Source: Solimonas_A sp052035235 (GTDB lineage Bacteria; Pseudomonadota; Gammaproteobacteria; Nevskiales; Nevskiaceae). From it: 64,000 nucleotides of DNA. The stretch covers positions 49,129 through 113,128 of the forward strand of contig JBPOHT010000007.1 of assembly GCA_052035235.1 (NCBI GenBank), in the 5' to 3' direction. Below, piece by piece: positions 36,083-42,590 of the stretch (positions are counted from its first letter, which is position 1; every line of letters begins with the position of its first letter). A program made the position numbers and the translations under genes. The notes under the pieces are model-generated. The model was not told where the DNA came from. It saw only the letters and a list, made by a program, of their open reading frames with translations, and did not search any database.

Positions 36083-37543
36083 TCACTTCACGATCACCTT
36101 GCCCGACATCGACGGGCCGTGGATCGAGCAGTCGTAGGGATACTCACCCGGCGTGGTGAAGCTGCGGCTCCAGGTGGCCCCCTTCTTCATGCGCCCGCTC
36201 TTCTGGTCGCTGAAGGACACGTTGTGATTGGAGCCGTCGTCGTTGGTCCAGGTCACCGTGCTGCCGGCCGTTACCGTGATTTCCTTGGGCTCGAACACCA
36301 TCATGCCGATCGTGACCTGCGCATTGCCGCCGGCCGCAGCGGGTGCGGGCGCCGGCGGGGTTTCTGCTTCCGGCGCCAGGATCGTTTCCGGCAGGGCTTC
36401 GGGCTCATGGGCGTGAGCCATGGGAGCCGCTGTCGCTGCTGGCTCGGCGATCTGCACCTCGGTGCTGCCTTCCGGTGTGGACGCATAGGTCACCACCGCG
36501 GCGCCGCCGATCTCCACCACCTTCAGTTCTACGCGGCGATTGAGCTCGCGGCCCTCGTCGGTGTCGTTGGTGGTGATCGGCTTGCTCTCGCCGAAGCCGA
36601 CCGTGGCCATGCGCGCCAGGTCCACGCCGCGGCTGCTGAGGTAGTCCTTGACCGACTGTGCGCGGCGCTCGGAGAGCTTCTGGTTGTAGGCGTCCGAACC
36701 CTTGGCATCGGTGTGCCCGTCGATCTCGACCTTGATGTCGGTGCGCGCCAGCAGTGCGTCCGCCACCATGTCCAGCAGGGTCTTGGCGTTGACCGTGAGC
36801 TTGGACTTGTCGAACTCGAAGTTGACACCGCGCAGCACGATCACGTCGCCGGCCTTGCAGCCTTCCAGCGTCATCGGCTGGCCCGGGGCCGGTAGTTCGC
36901 AGGGCGGTGCCGGGGGCGGAGGCACCGGCTCGGCCGTCATCTCCACCGGCGGCACTACCTGCACCGGTTCCACGACCTCCTTGGGTGCGGCGCGGCGGCC
37001 GATGGGGATGTGCAGGCCGAGGTTGAACTGTGTTTCCTCGTAGTCGCCCTCGTCGCTGTGGAACAGCGCCTCGGCACGCAGGCCCCAGCCACCGTCGCTG
37101 CCGCCCAGGTGCAGGCCGATGCCGGCGTTCAACAGCGTGCTGTCGCCGCCCATGACGTCGCCGTGCAGGTAGAAGTGGCGGCCCAGGAACAGGTTGGCGC
37201 CGGCGCCGAGCGCGTAGATCTCCACGTCCTCGGGCTCGGGGCAGGGCAGCAGTCCGCAGAGAAGACCGCCGACCAGGCCGCGGTCGATGCTCTTGGCGTC
37301 GTACTTCAGGTAGTTGCCGCGCAGTTCCAGCTCGAACATCGGCGTGATGCGCTTGCCGATCGCCAGCGTCGCGCCGATGCCGTCGTCGGTGTTGCGGGCG
37401 TCGTCGGCCAGCACGTAGGAGGCCATCGGCTGGATGTAGTAGCGGTCGTCGTAGTCGTCCTCCGCCTGTGCTGCGCCGCAGAACATTGCGGCGGCGAACA
37501 GGGGGATCAGGCGGGGTTTCAAACGGAAGTGGAGGTGGTGCAT
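36083..37543 (-). CDS. OmpA-family protein fused to a C-terminal cupredoxin
   Basis: The 486-residue protein (start ATG 37543, after AAAAGGGATCCC) has a signal peptide ending AAQA, a barrel-like region to about residue 200, a Pro-rich hinge, an OmpA peptidoglycan-binding domain (NFEFDKSKLT ... DGHTDAKGSDAYNQKLSERR ... GRELNRRVELKV), a second Ala/Pro linker, and a C-terminal blue-copper domain of about 90 residues. The four type-1 copper ligands are all visible: His in SNHNVSF, and Cys, His and Met in YDCSIHGPSMSGK. The layout places an electron carrier on a cell-wall-anchored outer-membrane protein. It shares a sigma-54 promoter with the small gene upstream. Confidence 0.9.
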   Translation of the reverse strand: MHHLHFRLKPRLIPLFAAAMFCGAAQAEDDYDDRYYIQPMASYVLADDARNTDDGIGATLAIGKRITPMFELELRGNYLKYDAKSIDRGLVGGLLCGLLPCPEPEDVEIYALGAGANLFLGRHFYLHGDVMGGDSTLLNAGIGLHLGGSDGGWGLRAEALFHSDEGDYEETQFNLGLHIPIGRRAAPKEVVEPVQVVPPVEMTAEPVPPPPAPPCELPAPGQPMTLEGCKAGDVIVLRGVNFEFDKSKLTVNAKTLLDMVADALLARTDIKVEIDGHTDAKGSDAYNQKLSERRAQSVKDYLSSRGVDLARMATVGFGESKPITTNDTDEGRELNRRVELKVVEIGGAAVVTYASTPEGSTEVQIAEPAATAAPMAHAHEPEALPETILAPEAETPPAPAPAAAGGNAQVTIGMMVFEPKEITVTAGSTVTWTNDDGSNHNVSFSDQKSGRMKKGATWSRSFTTPGEYPYDCSIHGPSMSGKVIVK

Positions 37544-37580
37544 GGGATCCCTTTTTGTATGTGTGGCTGAGGCGAAGCCT

Positions 37581-37745
37581 TCAGCGGACCGGCGCGCGCG
37601 GCTTGTCGCTCCGCAGCCGGCCGACGGCCGAGCGAAGTCCCTGGGTGAAGCGCGGTAGCTGGAGCAGCAGAACGAGGCCAAGGCCCAGAAGGGCGATGAC
37701 CTCGATGGCGGATCCGATGAAGGGAAATAGAACAGGCTCTGACAT
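37581..37745 (-). CDS. Small single-pass membrane protein
   Basis: The 54-residue product (ATG 37745 after AGGGAGTCGCC) has one strongly hydrophobic helix (about residues 9-29, IEVIALLGLGLVLLLQL) and a basic tail (RSAVGRLRSDKPRAPVR), so the C-terminus faces the cytoplasm. It is the first gene after the sigma-54 promoter at 37829-37844 and 37 bases before the OmpA-cupredoxin gene. It could help anchor or assemble the copper-flavin chain. Function unknown. Confidence 0.65.
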   Translation of the reverse strand: MSEPVLFPFIGSAIEVIALLGLGLVLLLQLPRFTQGLRSAVGRLRSDKPRAPVR

Positions 37746-37776
37746 GGCGACTCCCTGGCTGAAGCTCGGAACAGTC

Positions 37777-37817
37777 GCGGACGTCATCGGCCGCACAACA
37801 CGGGGGCAGCAGTGCCC
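37777..37817 (-). promoter_or_regulatory. ANTAR-type tandem hexaloop hairpins (leader D)
   Basis: On the minus strand, hairpin 1 is GGGC-[ACTGCT]-GCCC (37817-37804; A1, G4) starting at the predicted transcription start. Hairpin 2 is GCGGCC-[GATGAC]-GTCCGC (37794-37777; G1, G4, one C/T mismatch). The linker is 9 bases. There is no T-tract terminator. Instead GCGACT, which overlaps the end of hairpin 2, can pair with AGTCGC at the ribosome binding site (AGGGAGTCGCC) of the small gene. Confidence 0.72.
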
Positions 37818-37828
37818 GGATTTAAATC

Positions 37829-37844
37829 AGCAAACCGTATGCCA
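37829..37844 (-). promoter_or_regulatory. Sigma-54 -24/-12 promoter (OmpA-cupredoxin operon)
   Basis: On the minus strand TGGCATACGGTTTGCT has exact GG-N10-GC spacing. It would start transcription near 37818, the first base of leader D. Confidence 0.82.
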
Positions 37845-37909
37845 AGATTTTGACGTAAGCCTGCACTGCGGCGGTGCGGCCTCATCTCTTCGGGAGAGCT
37901 TGCGTTCGT

Positions 37910-37929
37910 TACTGTAGCGCGCTACAGTA
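37910..37929. promoter_or_regulatory. Perfect 20-bp palindrome
   Basis: TACTGTAGCGCGCTACAGTA is fully self-complementary. It lies 66-100 bases upstream of the minus-strand sigma-54 promoter, a plausible activator site, and also precedes a possible plus-strand ORF at 37995. The core CTGTAGC-N2-GCTACAG recurs at 39891-39906. Confidence 0.75.
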
Positions 37930-37994
37930 GCTCCATTGCCGGATGCTCCGGCAATGCTCATCTGTTGCATCCAATACAGGCAGGACGTTTTCGA

Positions 37995-38138
37995 ATGACA
38001 CAGCTTTTCGCCAGATCGCTACGAGCGAACACCCGGGACATCGGGGCGGGCGAACTGTGCCTGCAGCGATCCCGGTTGCATGCGCCCCGGACCCTGTCCG
38101 TGTCTGCGTATGGGGATTGGACGTTCATGCATTGATGT
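37995..38138 (+). CDS. Possible 47-residue ORF, unknown
   Basis: An ATG at 37995 opens 47 codons (MTQLFARSLRANTRD ... RTLSVSAYGDWTFMH). It has no clear ribosome binding site and no recognised family, though it is followed by two hairpins and a terminator (38151-38249) and preceded by a 20-bp palindrome. It may be a small protein gene, or the transcript itself may be the product. Confidence 0.3.
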
Positions 38139-38150
38139 GACTCATCGCCT

Positions 38151-38249
38151 GCGGGTGGTAGGTCGCAGACCTACCGCCGAATACAGGCAAGAGGGCTTCC
38201 AGCATCACGGAACCCCCGGTAGGCCGAAAGGTTTTCCGGGGGTTTTTCG
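38151..38249 (+). terminator. Hairpin plus intrinsic terminator
   Basis: The first hairpin is GGTAGGTC-GCA-GACCTACC (near 38156-38174). The second, ACCCCCGG / CCGGGGGT followed by TTTT (38212-38246), is an intrinsic terminator on the plus strand. Together they close a transcript that begins somewhere between 37.9 and 38.1 kb. Confidence 0.7.
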
Positions 38250-38623
38250 TTGTCCCCGCGCGAGGGTTGCAAGGCCTTCGCGGCTCCCAACGCAACCGGG
38301 GGGACATGCCGCCGCCCGGAAGCTCTCTAACAAATCGGACTGTCGTAGAGGCGCGGCGAAATCCGGGCCTCGATGGACGAGAACCGCCTGCCGGCGCACT
38401 CCAGCGCTGGCACGAGCCATCGCGTGCCCGCCTCGTGCGGGTGCCGGCGGGAATCCTGCGGGCGCCCGGTGCCCGTCTCCCCGAGGAGCCATCAAAACCA
38501 GCACCCCGGCGTGGAGGACGCGACCTCCCAGGAAAGCGGGACGCCATGGCGAAGGGCCAGGGACGGGGTGAGGCATGGCGGTTGTAACGGATGCTCCAGT
38601 CTGGACCATCCACGGATTTTCAT
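38250..38623. other. Intergenic stretch before the tRNA cluster
   Basis: About 370 bases with no convincing gene; open frames on both strands lack ribosome binding sites and family resemblance. It contains a GGTTGC/GCAACC hairpin near 38264-38297 and other GC-rich foldable segments. It could hold the promoter of the tRNA array, but I could not place one with confidence. Confidence 0.5.
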
Positions 38624-38699
38624 GTTGACCGTAGCTCAACGGTAGAGCCCCTGGCTGTGAACCAGGAAGACACGGGGTCGGCACCCGTCGGTCACCCCA
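38624..38699 (+). tRNA. tRNA-His (GTG), atypical
   Basis: The anticodon arm is CCTGG-CTGTGAA-CCAGG with anticodon GTG; the extra 5' G (G-1) and encoded CCA support histidine. The acceptor pairs except T1 against C72. The T-loop is GTCGGCA, lacking the usual T54 and A58, so the gene is divergent from normal host tRNAs. Confidence 0.8.
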
Positions 38700-38709
38700 A
38701 TGCTTTCTT

Positions 38710-38796
38710 GCGCTCGTGGTGGAACAGGCAGACACACGACCTTGAGGTGGTCGGGCCTTCGCGGGCATCCAGATTCGAATTCTGGCGAGCGCACCA
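38710..38796 (+). tRNA. tRNA-Leu (GAG)
   Basis: Acceptor GCGCTCG pairs with CGAGCGC, followed by A and CCA. The anticodon loop is TTGAGGT (anticodon GAG), there is a long variable arm (GGGCCTTCGCGGGC) and a normal T-arm (CCAGATTCGAATTCTGG). It begins 10 bases after the tRNA-His. Confidence 0.9.
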
Positions 38797-38810
38797 ATCT
38801 TTTGCTTTTT

Positions 38811-38895
38811 GCCGACGTGGTGGAACGGAATACACGCGACGCTCAGAACGTCGTGCCCTCAGGGCTTGCGAGTTCGAATCTCGCCGTCGGTACCA
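38811..38895 (+). tRNA. tRNA-Leu (CAG)
   Basis: Acceptor GCCGACG pairs with CGTCGGT (G-U at 1:72), then ACCA. The anticodon loop CTCAGAA gives CAG. A long variable arm and a normal TTCGAAT T-loop mark a leucine tRNA. It lies 14 bases after tRNA-Leu(GAG). Confidence 0.9.
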
Positions 38896-38902
38896 TTTTC
38901 TT

Positions 38903-38978
38903 GCCCCTGTAGCTCAGCGAATGGAGCGCCCGGTTACGAACCGGGAGGGCGAAGGTTTAAATCCTTCCAGGGGCGCCA
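38903..38978 (+). tRNA. tRNA-Arg (ACG)
   Basis: Acceptor GCCCCTG pairs with CAGGGGC, then G and CCA. The anticodon loop TTACGAA gives ACG (read as ICG). The T-loop TTTAAAT is slightly unusual. It begins only 7 bases after the previous tRNA. Confidence 0.88.
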
Positions 38979-39113
38979 TTCTCATTTCGAGTTCGAGAGC
39001 ATCGACCCGACATCACCCGCTTCACCCGCAAGCCCCCGCGTCAGGTCGGGCAAGCGTGGCCCGCGTCGATCGCCGCCCCAGGTGTGCGATCAGGGCATCA
39101 CCGCAGCTCTGGT

Positions 39114-39160
39114 GTCGCAGGTTCTCGTGATGAACGAGGGTCGGGCGACGAACCTGCGAC
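39114..39160. repeat. Inverted repeat within the tRNA cluster
   Basis: GTCGCAGGTT and AACCTGCGAC enclose a second hairpin (CTCGT-GATGA-ACGAG). It lies immediately before the last tRNA. It has no T-tract and might be a structured or processing RNA, or a recombination site. Confidence 0.5.
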
Positions 39161-39168
39161 TTCTTTGT

Positions 39169-39243
39169 ACCCCGGTAGCTCAGAGGCAGAGCAAGGCTCT
39201 TCTAAGGCCAGGCGCGGGAGTTCGATTCTCTCTCGGGGTTCCA
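39169..39243 (+). tRNA. tRNA-Arg (TCT), atypical
   Basis: Acceptor ACCCCGG pairs with TCGGGGT (one G-U), then T and CCA. The anticodon loop is CTTCTAA (anticodon TCT), but its stem has an A/A mismatch and a T/G pair. The T-arm GGGAGTTCGATTCTCT is normal. It is separated from the other four by 190 bases. Confidence 0.82.
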
Positions 39244-39316
39244 TCATCACGACAGCCGGTTTTCTCAAGAGCGCCCCAACAACCGCTGGAGAAGAAGCAG
39301 CAAGAAGAGAAGTGCC

Positions 39317-40090
39317 ATGGTTCCACATGTCCTGAAGATCGATCTCGGCGGCGTGCCCGTCGAGTGGTTGCGCTGGGAGGAGGCTGCCACCCTGTATGCG
39401 CGTGAGCGTGTGCGCTGGGAGGCCGGCGAGGCCCGTTTTCGCCTGCATGGCGGCACCCGCAGCGATGGCAGCCGTTCCTTGCTCTGGATCAGCTCGATCA
39501 TCGCCGTGGGGGATCGCAGCCGACGCTTCGAGCGTGGCCGGCCGATGGTGCACAACCGCATCCTGTTCGCCCGCGACGGCCATGTCTGCCTTTATTGCGG
39601 ACAGCGCTTCCCGGTTCGCGAGCTGACCCGCGATCACGTGATGCCGGCGTCCCGCGGCGGACTCGACGTGTACCCGAACCTGGCCACGGCCTGCCGCGAC
39701 TGCAACGCGCGCAAGGCGGACCGCACGCCGGAAGAGGCGCGCATGCCGCTGCTGGCCTTGCCCTACGAGCCGGACATGGCCAGCTACCTGTTGCTGCTGG
39801 CCTCCGGCCGGCGGATCACCGGTTGCCAGCAGGCCTTCCTGGAGGCCTTTGTCGCGCCGCGCCGCGCCGCGCCGCCGTCCGTCCTGACAGCTGTAGCTGG
39901 CTACAGTAAAATGGGGCATGGATATCGGCCTTGGCTGGAGCGTGGAAACGCGGCGCGCGGAGATCGGGCGGGTGGTGGACGCCCTGATCTCCGTTCACGG
40001 CTATTCGCGTGCGGAAGCGGTGGACCTGCTGTCCCGGCGCATGGGTGCGGGGTTCAATACCGTGGAAGGCTGGATCAGCGGCGGCGGTGA
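39317..40090 (+). CDS. HNH endonuclease
   Basis: The open frame encodes 257 residues. The first 185 match a known HNH family: an N-terminal domain (PVEWLRWEEAATLYARERVRW), paired zinc-binding CLYC and CRDC motifs, and the catalytic HNH core ELTRDHVMPASRGGLDVYPN (about residues 104-123), followed by MPLLALPYEPDMASYLLLL. The last 70 residues overlap the next gene in another frame and have no family resemblance, so the functional protein probably ends near residue 190 or the gene has lost its stop. It lies right behind the tRNA array. Confidence 0.85.
   Translation: MVPHVLKIDLGGVPVEWLRWEEAATLYARERVRWEAGEARFRLHGGTRSDGSRSLLWISSIIAVGDRSRRFERGRPMVHNRILFARDGHVCLYCGQRFPVRELTRDHVMPASRGGLDVYPNLATACRDCNARKADRTPEEARMPLLALPYEPDMASYLLLLASGRRITGCQQAFLEAFVAPRRAAPPSVLTAVAGYSKMGHGYRPWLERGNAARGDRAGGGRPDLRSRLFACGSGGPAVPAHGCGVQYRGRLDQRRR
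39884..39912 (+). promoter_or_regulatory. Promoter with operator in its spacer
   Basis: CTGACA (39884-39889) and TAAAAT (39907-39912) are 17 bases apart, and the spacer holds the palindrome CTGTAGC-TG-GCTACAG (39891-39906). Transcription would begin close to the ATG at 39918, giving a leaderless or nearly leaderless mRNA. The core palindrome is the one found at 37910-37929. Confidence 0.7.
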
Positions 40091-40244
40091 GGGCAGCCGT
40101 TCGCCGCCGCCCTGGCAGGCGATCCTGCTGCTGGAGTACGAACTCGGCCTGCGTCCCGTGCTGGATATCGCCGGCTGGGGTCGCACCCGGGGCGTGGCCA
40201 GCCGCAAGGTGATCCCGATCCTGCAGAAGCAGCGCCGCAGCTGA
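39918..40244 (+). CDS. Small protein with its own operator-bearing promoter, unknown
   Basis: The 108-residue product (MDIGLGWSVETRRAEIGRVV...) is soluble and mostly helical in the first 75 residues (EIGRVVDALISVHGYSRAEA, FNTVEGWISGGGEG), with a basic C-terminus (SRKVIPILQKQRRS). The helical start followed by a VEGWI segment might be a helix-turn-helix, which would fit an autoregulator of the palindrome in its promoter. That is inference. It overlaps the 3' end of the HNH frame by about 170 bases. No ribosome binding site is visible. Confidence 0.6.
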   Translation: MDIGLGWSVETRRAEIGRVVDALISVHGYSRAEAVDLLSRRMGAGFNTVEGWISGGGEGSRSPPPWQAILLLEYELGLRPVLDIAGWGRTRGVASRKVIPILQKQRRS

Positions 40245-40405
40245 GTTGCATGGCGGCATGGCCGCCGCTAGTCTGCGCGCCGTTGCCGGAGCCCCCGGCG
40301 GCCGTAAGCGTTCACGTCAACCAACGCGTCACGTCTCCGGTTCGCCGGGCGGTCTTCCGTCCTGCGGGAGCGTGGCGCCCGGCTGACCGGATCACGGAGA
40401 TTGCA

Positions 40406-40681
40406 ATGAACGCTTCAAACCCGCAGCACACCATCGTCTTCGGCATTCGCAAGCTGCCGCCGCGCTACGCGAGCCTGGTGATGCCGCTGCTGCTGTCCAT
40501 CATCATGACCTGCATCGTTTCGCTGATCAGCACGCTGCGCGGTATCGGCCTGGCTCCGCACTTCCTGTCGCTTTGGATGAGCGCCTGGGCGCTGTCCTGG
40601 GTGGTCGCCTTCGCGGTGCTGCTGATGGTGCTGCCGCTGGTGCGGCGGGCCACGGCACGGCTGGTGCGCATGGAGCCCTGA
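40406..40681 (+). CDS. DUF2798 family membrane protein
   Basis: The 91-residue protein has two membrane helices (about residues 22-45 and 58-78). KLPPRYASLVMPLLLSIIMT, the SLWMSAWALSWVVAF segment and the final PLVRRATARLVRM match the DUF2798 family. The role of this family is unknown. The ATG follows ACGGAGATTGCA. It is convergent with the MarR gene. Confidence 0.82.
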   Translation: MNASNPQHTIVFGIRKLPPRYASLVMPLLLSIIMTCIVSLISTLRGIGLAPHFLSLWMSAWALSWVVAFAVLLMVLPLVRRATARLVRMEP

Positions 40682-40704
40682 AGGCTGGACGATGCGGTAC
40701 GCGG

Positions 40705-40724
40705 AACGGGCCTTCGGGCCCGTT
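40705..40724. terminator. Hairpin between convergent genes
   Basis: AACGGGC and GCCCGTT flank CTTCGG. A weak T-rich tail (CTTCGTTGT) follows on the plus strand. It could end transcription of both the DUF2798 and MarR genes. Confidence 0.6.
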
Positions 40725-40738
40725 CTTCGTTGTGGCCT

Positions 40739-41167
40739 TCAGAGCCGGTCGTTGAAGGCGGAGATATGTGCCACCTGGAACACGCCTGACAACGACTGCA
40801 GTTGCGCGCGGTGCAGCGCCGCCAGGCGCTTGAGGCAGGCTTCGCCCTTGGTCGTCAGGCGCACCTGGACCTGCCGGCGGTCGGACTCGCTGCGCTCCCG
40901 CTGTACCAGACCCGCCGTCTCGCAGCGCGTCACCAGGGCCACCGTGCCGTGCTGCTGGATCTGCAGGCGCTCCGCCAGCTCGCCCACCAGTGCCCAGTCA
41001 CGCTGCGGGTTGCCCTTGATGTGCAGCAGCAACTGGTACTGCAGGCCGGTCAGCCCCTCGGCCTGTGCGGCGTCCTCGCTGAAGCGCAGGAAGCGCCGCA
41101 GCTGGTAGCGGAATTCGGACAGCGCCTGGTAATCCTGCGGGGTTGGGGCGGGTTGGGGGGAGGGCAT
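40739..41167 (-). CDS. MarR-family transcriptional regulator
   Basis: The 142-residue protein has the MarR winged helix (LTGLQYQLLLHIKGNPQRDWALVG split over helices, then LAERLQIQQHGTVALVTRCE as recognition helix and the wing ESDRRQVQVRLTTKG with its D-x-R). It is divergent from the HPP/CBS membrane protein with 77 bases between the starts, so it probably controls that gene and itself. Ligand unknown. Confidence 0.9.
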   Translation of the reverse strand: MPSPQPAPTPQDYQALSEFRYQLRRFLRFSEDAAQAEGLTGLQYQLLLHIKGNPQRDWALVGELAERLQIQQHGTVALVTRCETAGLVQRERSESDRRQVQVRLTTKGEACLKRLAALHRAQLQSLSGVFQVAHISAFNDRL

Positions 41168-41204
41168 GGGCGGGGCTCGGCAGGTGGCGCTGTTATGTCA
41201 CAAC

Positions 41205-41228
41205 ATGATGTAATTGACGACTCATCAT
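41205..41228. promoter_or_regulatory. Possible MarR operator
   Basis: ATGATG (41205-41210) and CATCAT (41223-41228) form an inverted repeat with a 12-base spacer in the divergent MarR/HPP promoter region, which is AT-rich compared with its surroundings. The arms are short, so this is tentative. Confidence 0.4.
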
Positions 41229-41244
41229 TGTCTCCCGAATCCCC

Positions 41245-42420
41245 ATGGAAAACCTGTTGCCGGGCTGGCTGCGGAGCCTGCTGCCGTCCGCCGCCACCGT
41301 CAGCCAGGCAGAACGCCTGCGCTCGGGCACTGGTGCCCTGCTGGGCGTGCTGCTCGCCGGCCTGGGCAGCACGGCGATCCTCGGCGCTACGCCGGGTGCC
41401 GTCTGGCTGCTCGCACCGATGGGCGCCTCGGCGGTGCTGCTGTTCGCGCTGCCGGCCAGCCCGCTGGCGCAGCCCTGGTCGCTGCTCGGTGGCAATCTCG
41501 TCGCCAGCCTGATCGGCGTCAGTTGCGCGCGCTATATCCCGGCGCCGGTGGCGGCCGCCGCCGCGGCGATCTTCCTGTCGATCGGTGCCATGTTCGCGTT
41601 GCACTGCCTGCATCCACCCAGTGGAGCAATCGCGCTCACGGCGGTGCTCGGCGGCAGCCAAGTGCAGGCGCTGGGTTATGGCTTCGTGCTGGCGCCGGTG
41701 ATGCTCAACGGCTTGCTGCTGGTGGCGGCTGCCGTGATCTACAACCGCGCCGTCGGCCGTCGCTATCCGCATGCGCAGCAGCCGGTCGTACCGCATCCGC
41801 ACCATACCGCTGACCTGCTGCCGACCACGCGCCTGGGCTTCACCAGCGCCGACCTGCAGGCGGTGCTGAAGGCGCATGACCAGGTGCTGGACATCAGCGC
41901 CGATGACCTGGAGGACCTGTTCCTGCGTACCGAGCGCCACGCCCACCGGCGTCGCTTCGGTGAGACCTGCTGCGCCGACATCATGGCGCGCGACATCGTC
42001 ACCGTGGAGTTCGGCAGCAAGCTCGCCGAGGCCTGGGCGCTGATGCGCGAGCACGCCGTCCAGGCGCTGCCGGTGATCGACCGGGGCCGGCATGTGATCG
42101 GCATCGTCACGCGCTCCGATTTCCTGCGCCAGGTCGATCCGCTGGAGCTGCGCGGCATGGGCAGCCGGCTGCGGGCACTGCTGACCTATACCGCGCACAG
42201 CCATACCGACAAGCACGAGGTGGTGGGGCAGATCATGACCGCCCGGGTGCAGACGGTGCGCGAGGACACCCCCATTGTCGAACTGGTGCCGCTGATGTCC
42301 GATGCCGGCCTGCATCACGTGCCGGTGGTGAACGAGGAGCGCAAGCTGGTGGGTATGATCACGCAGACCGATTTCGTGGCGGCGCTGTACGAAACCAGCC
42401 TGGCGGAACTGCAGGGCTGA
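41245..42420 (+). CDS. HPP-family membrane protein with two CBS domains
   Basis: The 391-residue protein has an HPP integral-membrane domain in the first 175 residues (four to five helices, with LLAPMGASAVLLFALPASPLAQPWS and the HCLHPPSGAIALTAVLGG signature that gives the family its name). A C-terminal CBS pair follows (CCADIMARDIVTVEFGSKLA near residue 240 and VVGQIMTARVQTVREDTPI near 325), which usually senses adenine nucleotides. Some HPP proteins transport nitrite, so a link to nitrogen metabolism is possible. It is divergent from the MarR gene. Confidence 0.88.
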   Translation: MENLLPGWLRSLLPSAATVSQAERLRSGTGALLGVLLAGLGSTAILGATPGAVWLLAPMGASAVLLFALPASPLAQPWSLLGGNLVASLIGVSCARYIPAPVAAAAAAIFLSIGAMFALHCLHPPSGAIALTAVLGGSQVQALGYGFVLAPVMLNGLLLVAAAVIYNRAVGRRYPHAQQPVVPHPHHTADLLPTTRLGFTSADLQAVLKAHDQVLDISADDLEDLFLRTERHAHRRRFGETCCADIMARDIVTVEFGSKLAEAWALMREHAVQALPVIDRGRHVIGIVTRSDFLRQVDPLELRGMGSRLRALLTYTAHSHTDKHEVVGQIMTARVQTVREDTPIVELVPLMSDAGLHHVPVVNEERKLVGMITQTDFVAALYETSLAELQG

Positions 42421-42590
42421 GATCTTGCCCGACGCCATCACCCCCTGGATGGGGTGTGGTTGCGGCCAAGCGTGCACCAGCGCACAGCCGCTCGCCGGGG
42501 TGGAGGCATATCCTGGGGTGATCGTGCGCCGCTCCCGCCGGGGGATGGCCCGCGACATCGCCATCCACGACGCTCTCCGGGGGAGTGAAC

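Noticed and set aside
37595..37681. Upstream in-frame extension of the OmpA-cupredoxin protein
   Set aside because: It overlaps the small membrane protein gene and would bury the signal peptide that starts at 37543.
38267..38587. Plus- and minus-strand ORFs before the tRNA array
   Set aside because: No ribosome binding sites or family resemblance, and several overlapping frames are open at once because of high GC.
39900..40090. C-terminal 70 residues of the HNH frame as a real domain
   Set aside because: They start where the overlapping gene begins, are Arg/Gly-rich and match no HNH relative I know. Kept within the CDS only because no earlier stop exists.
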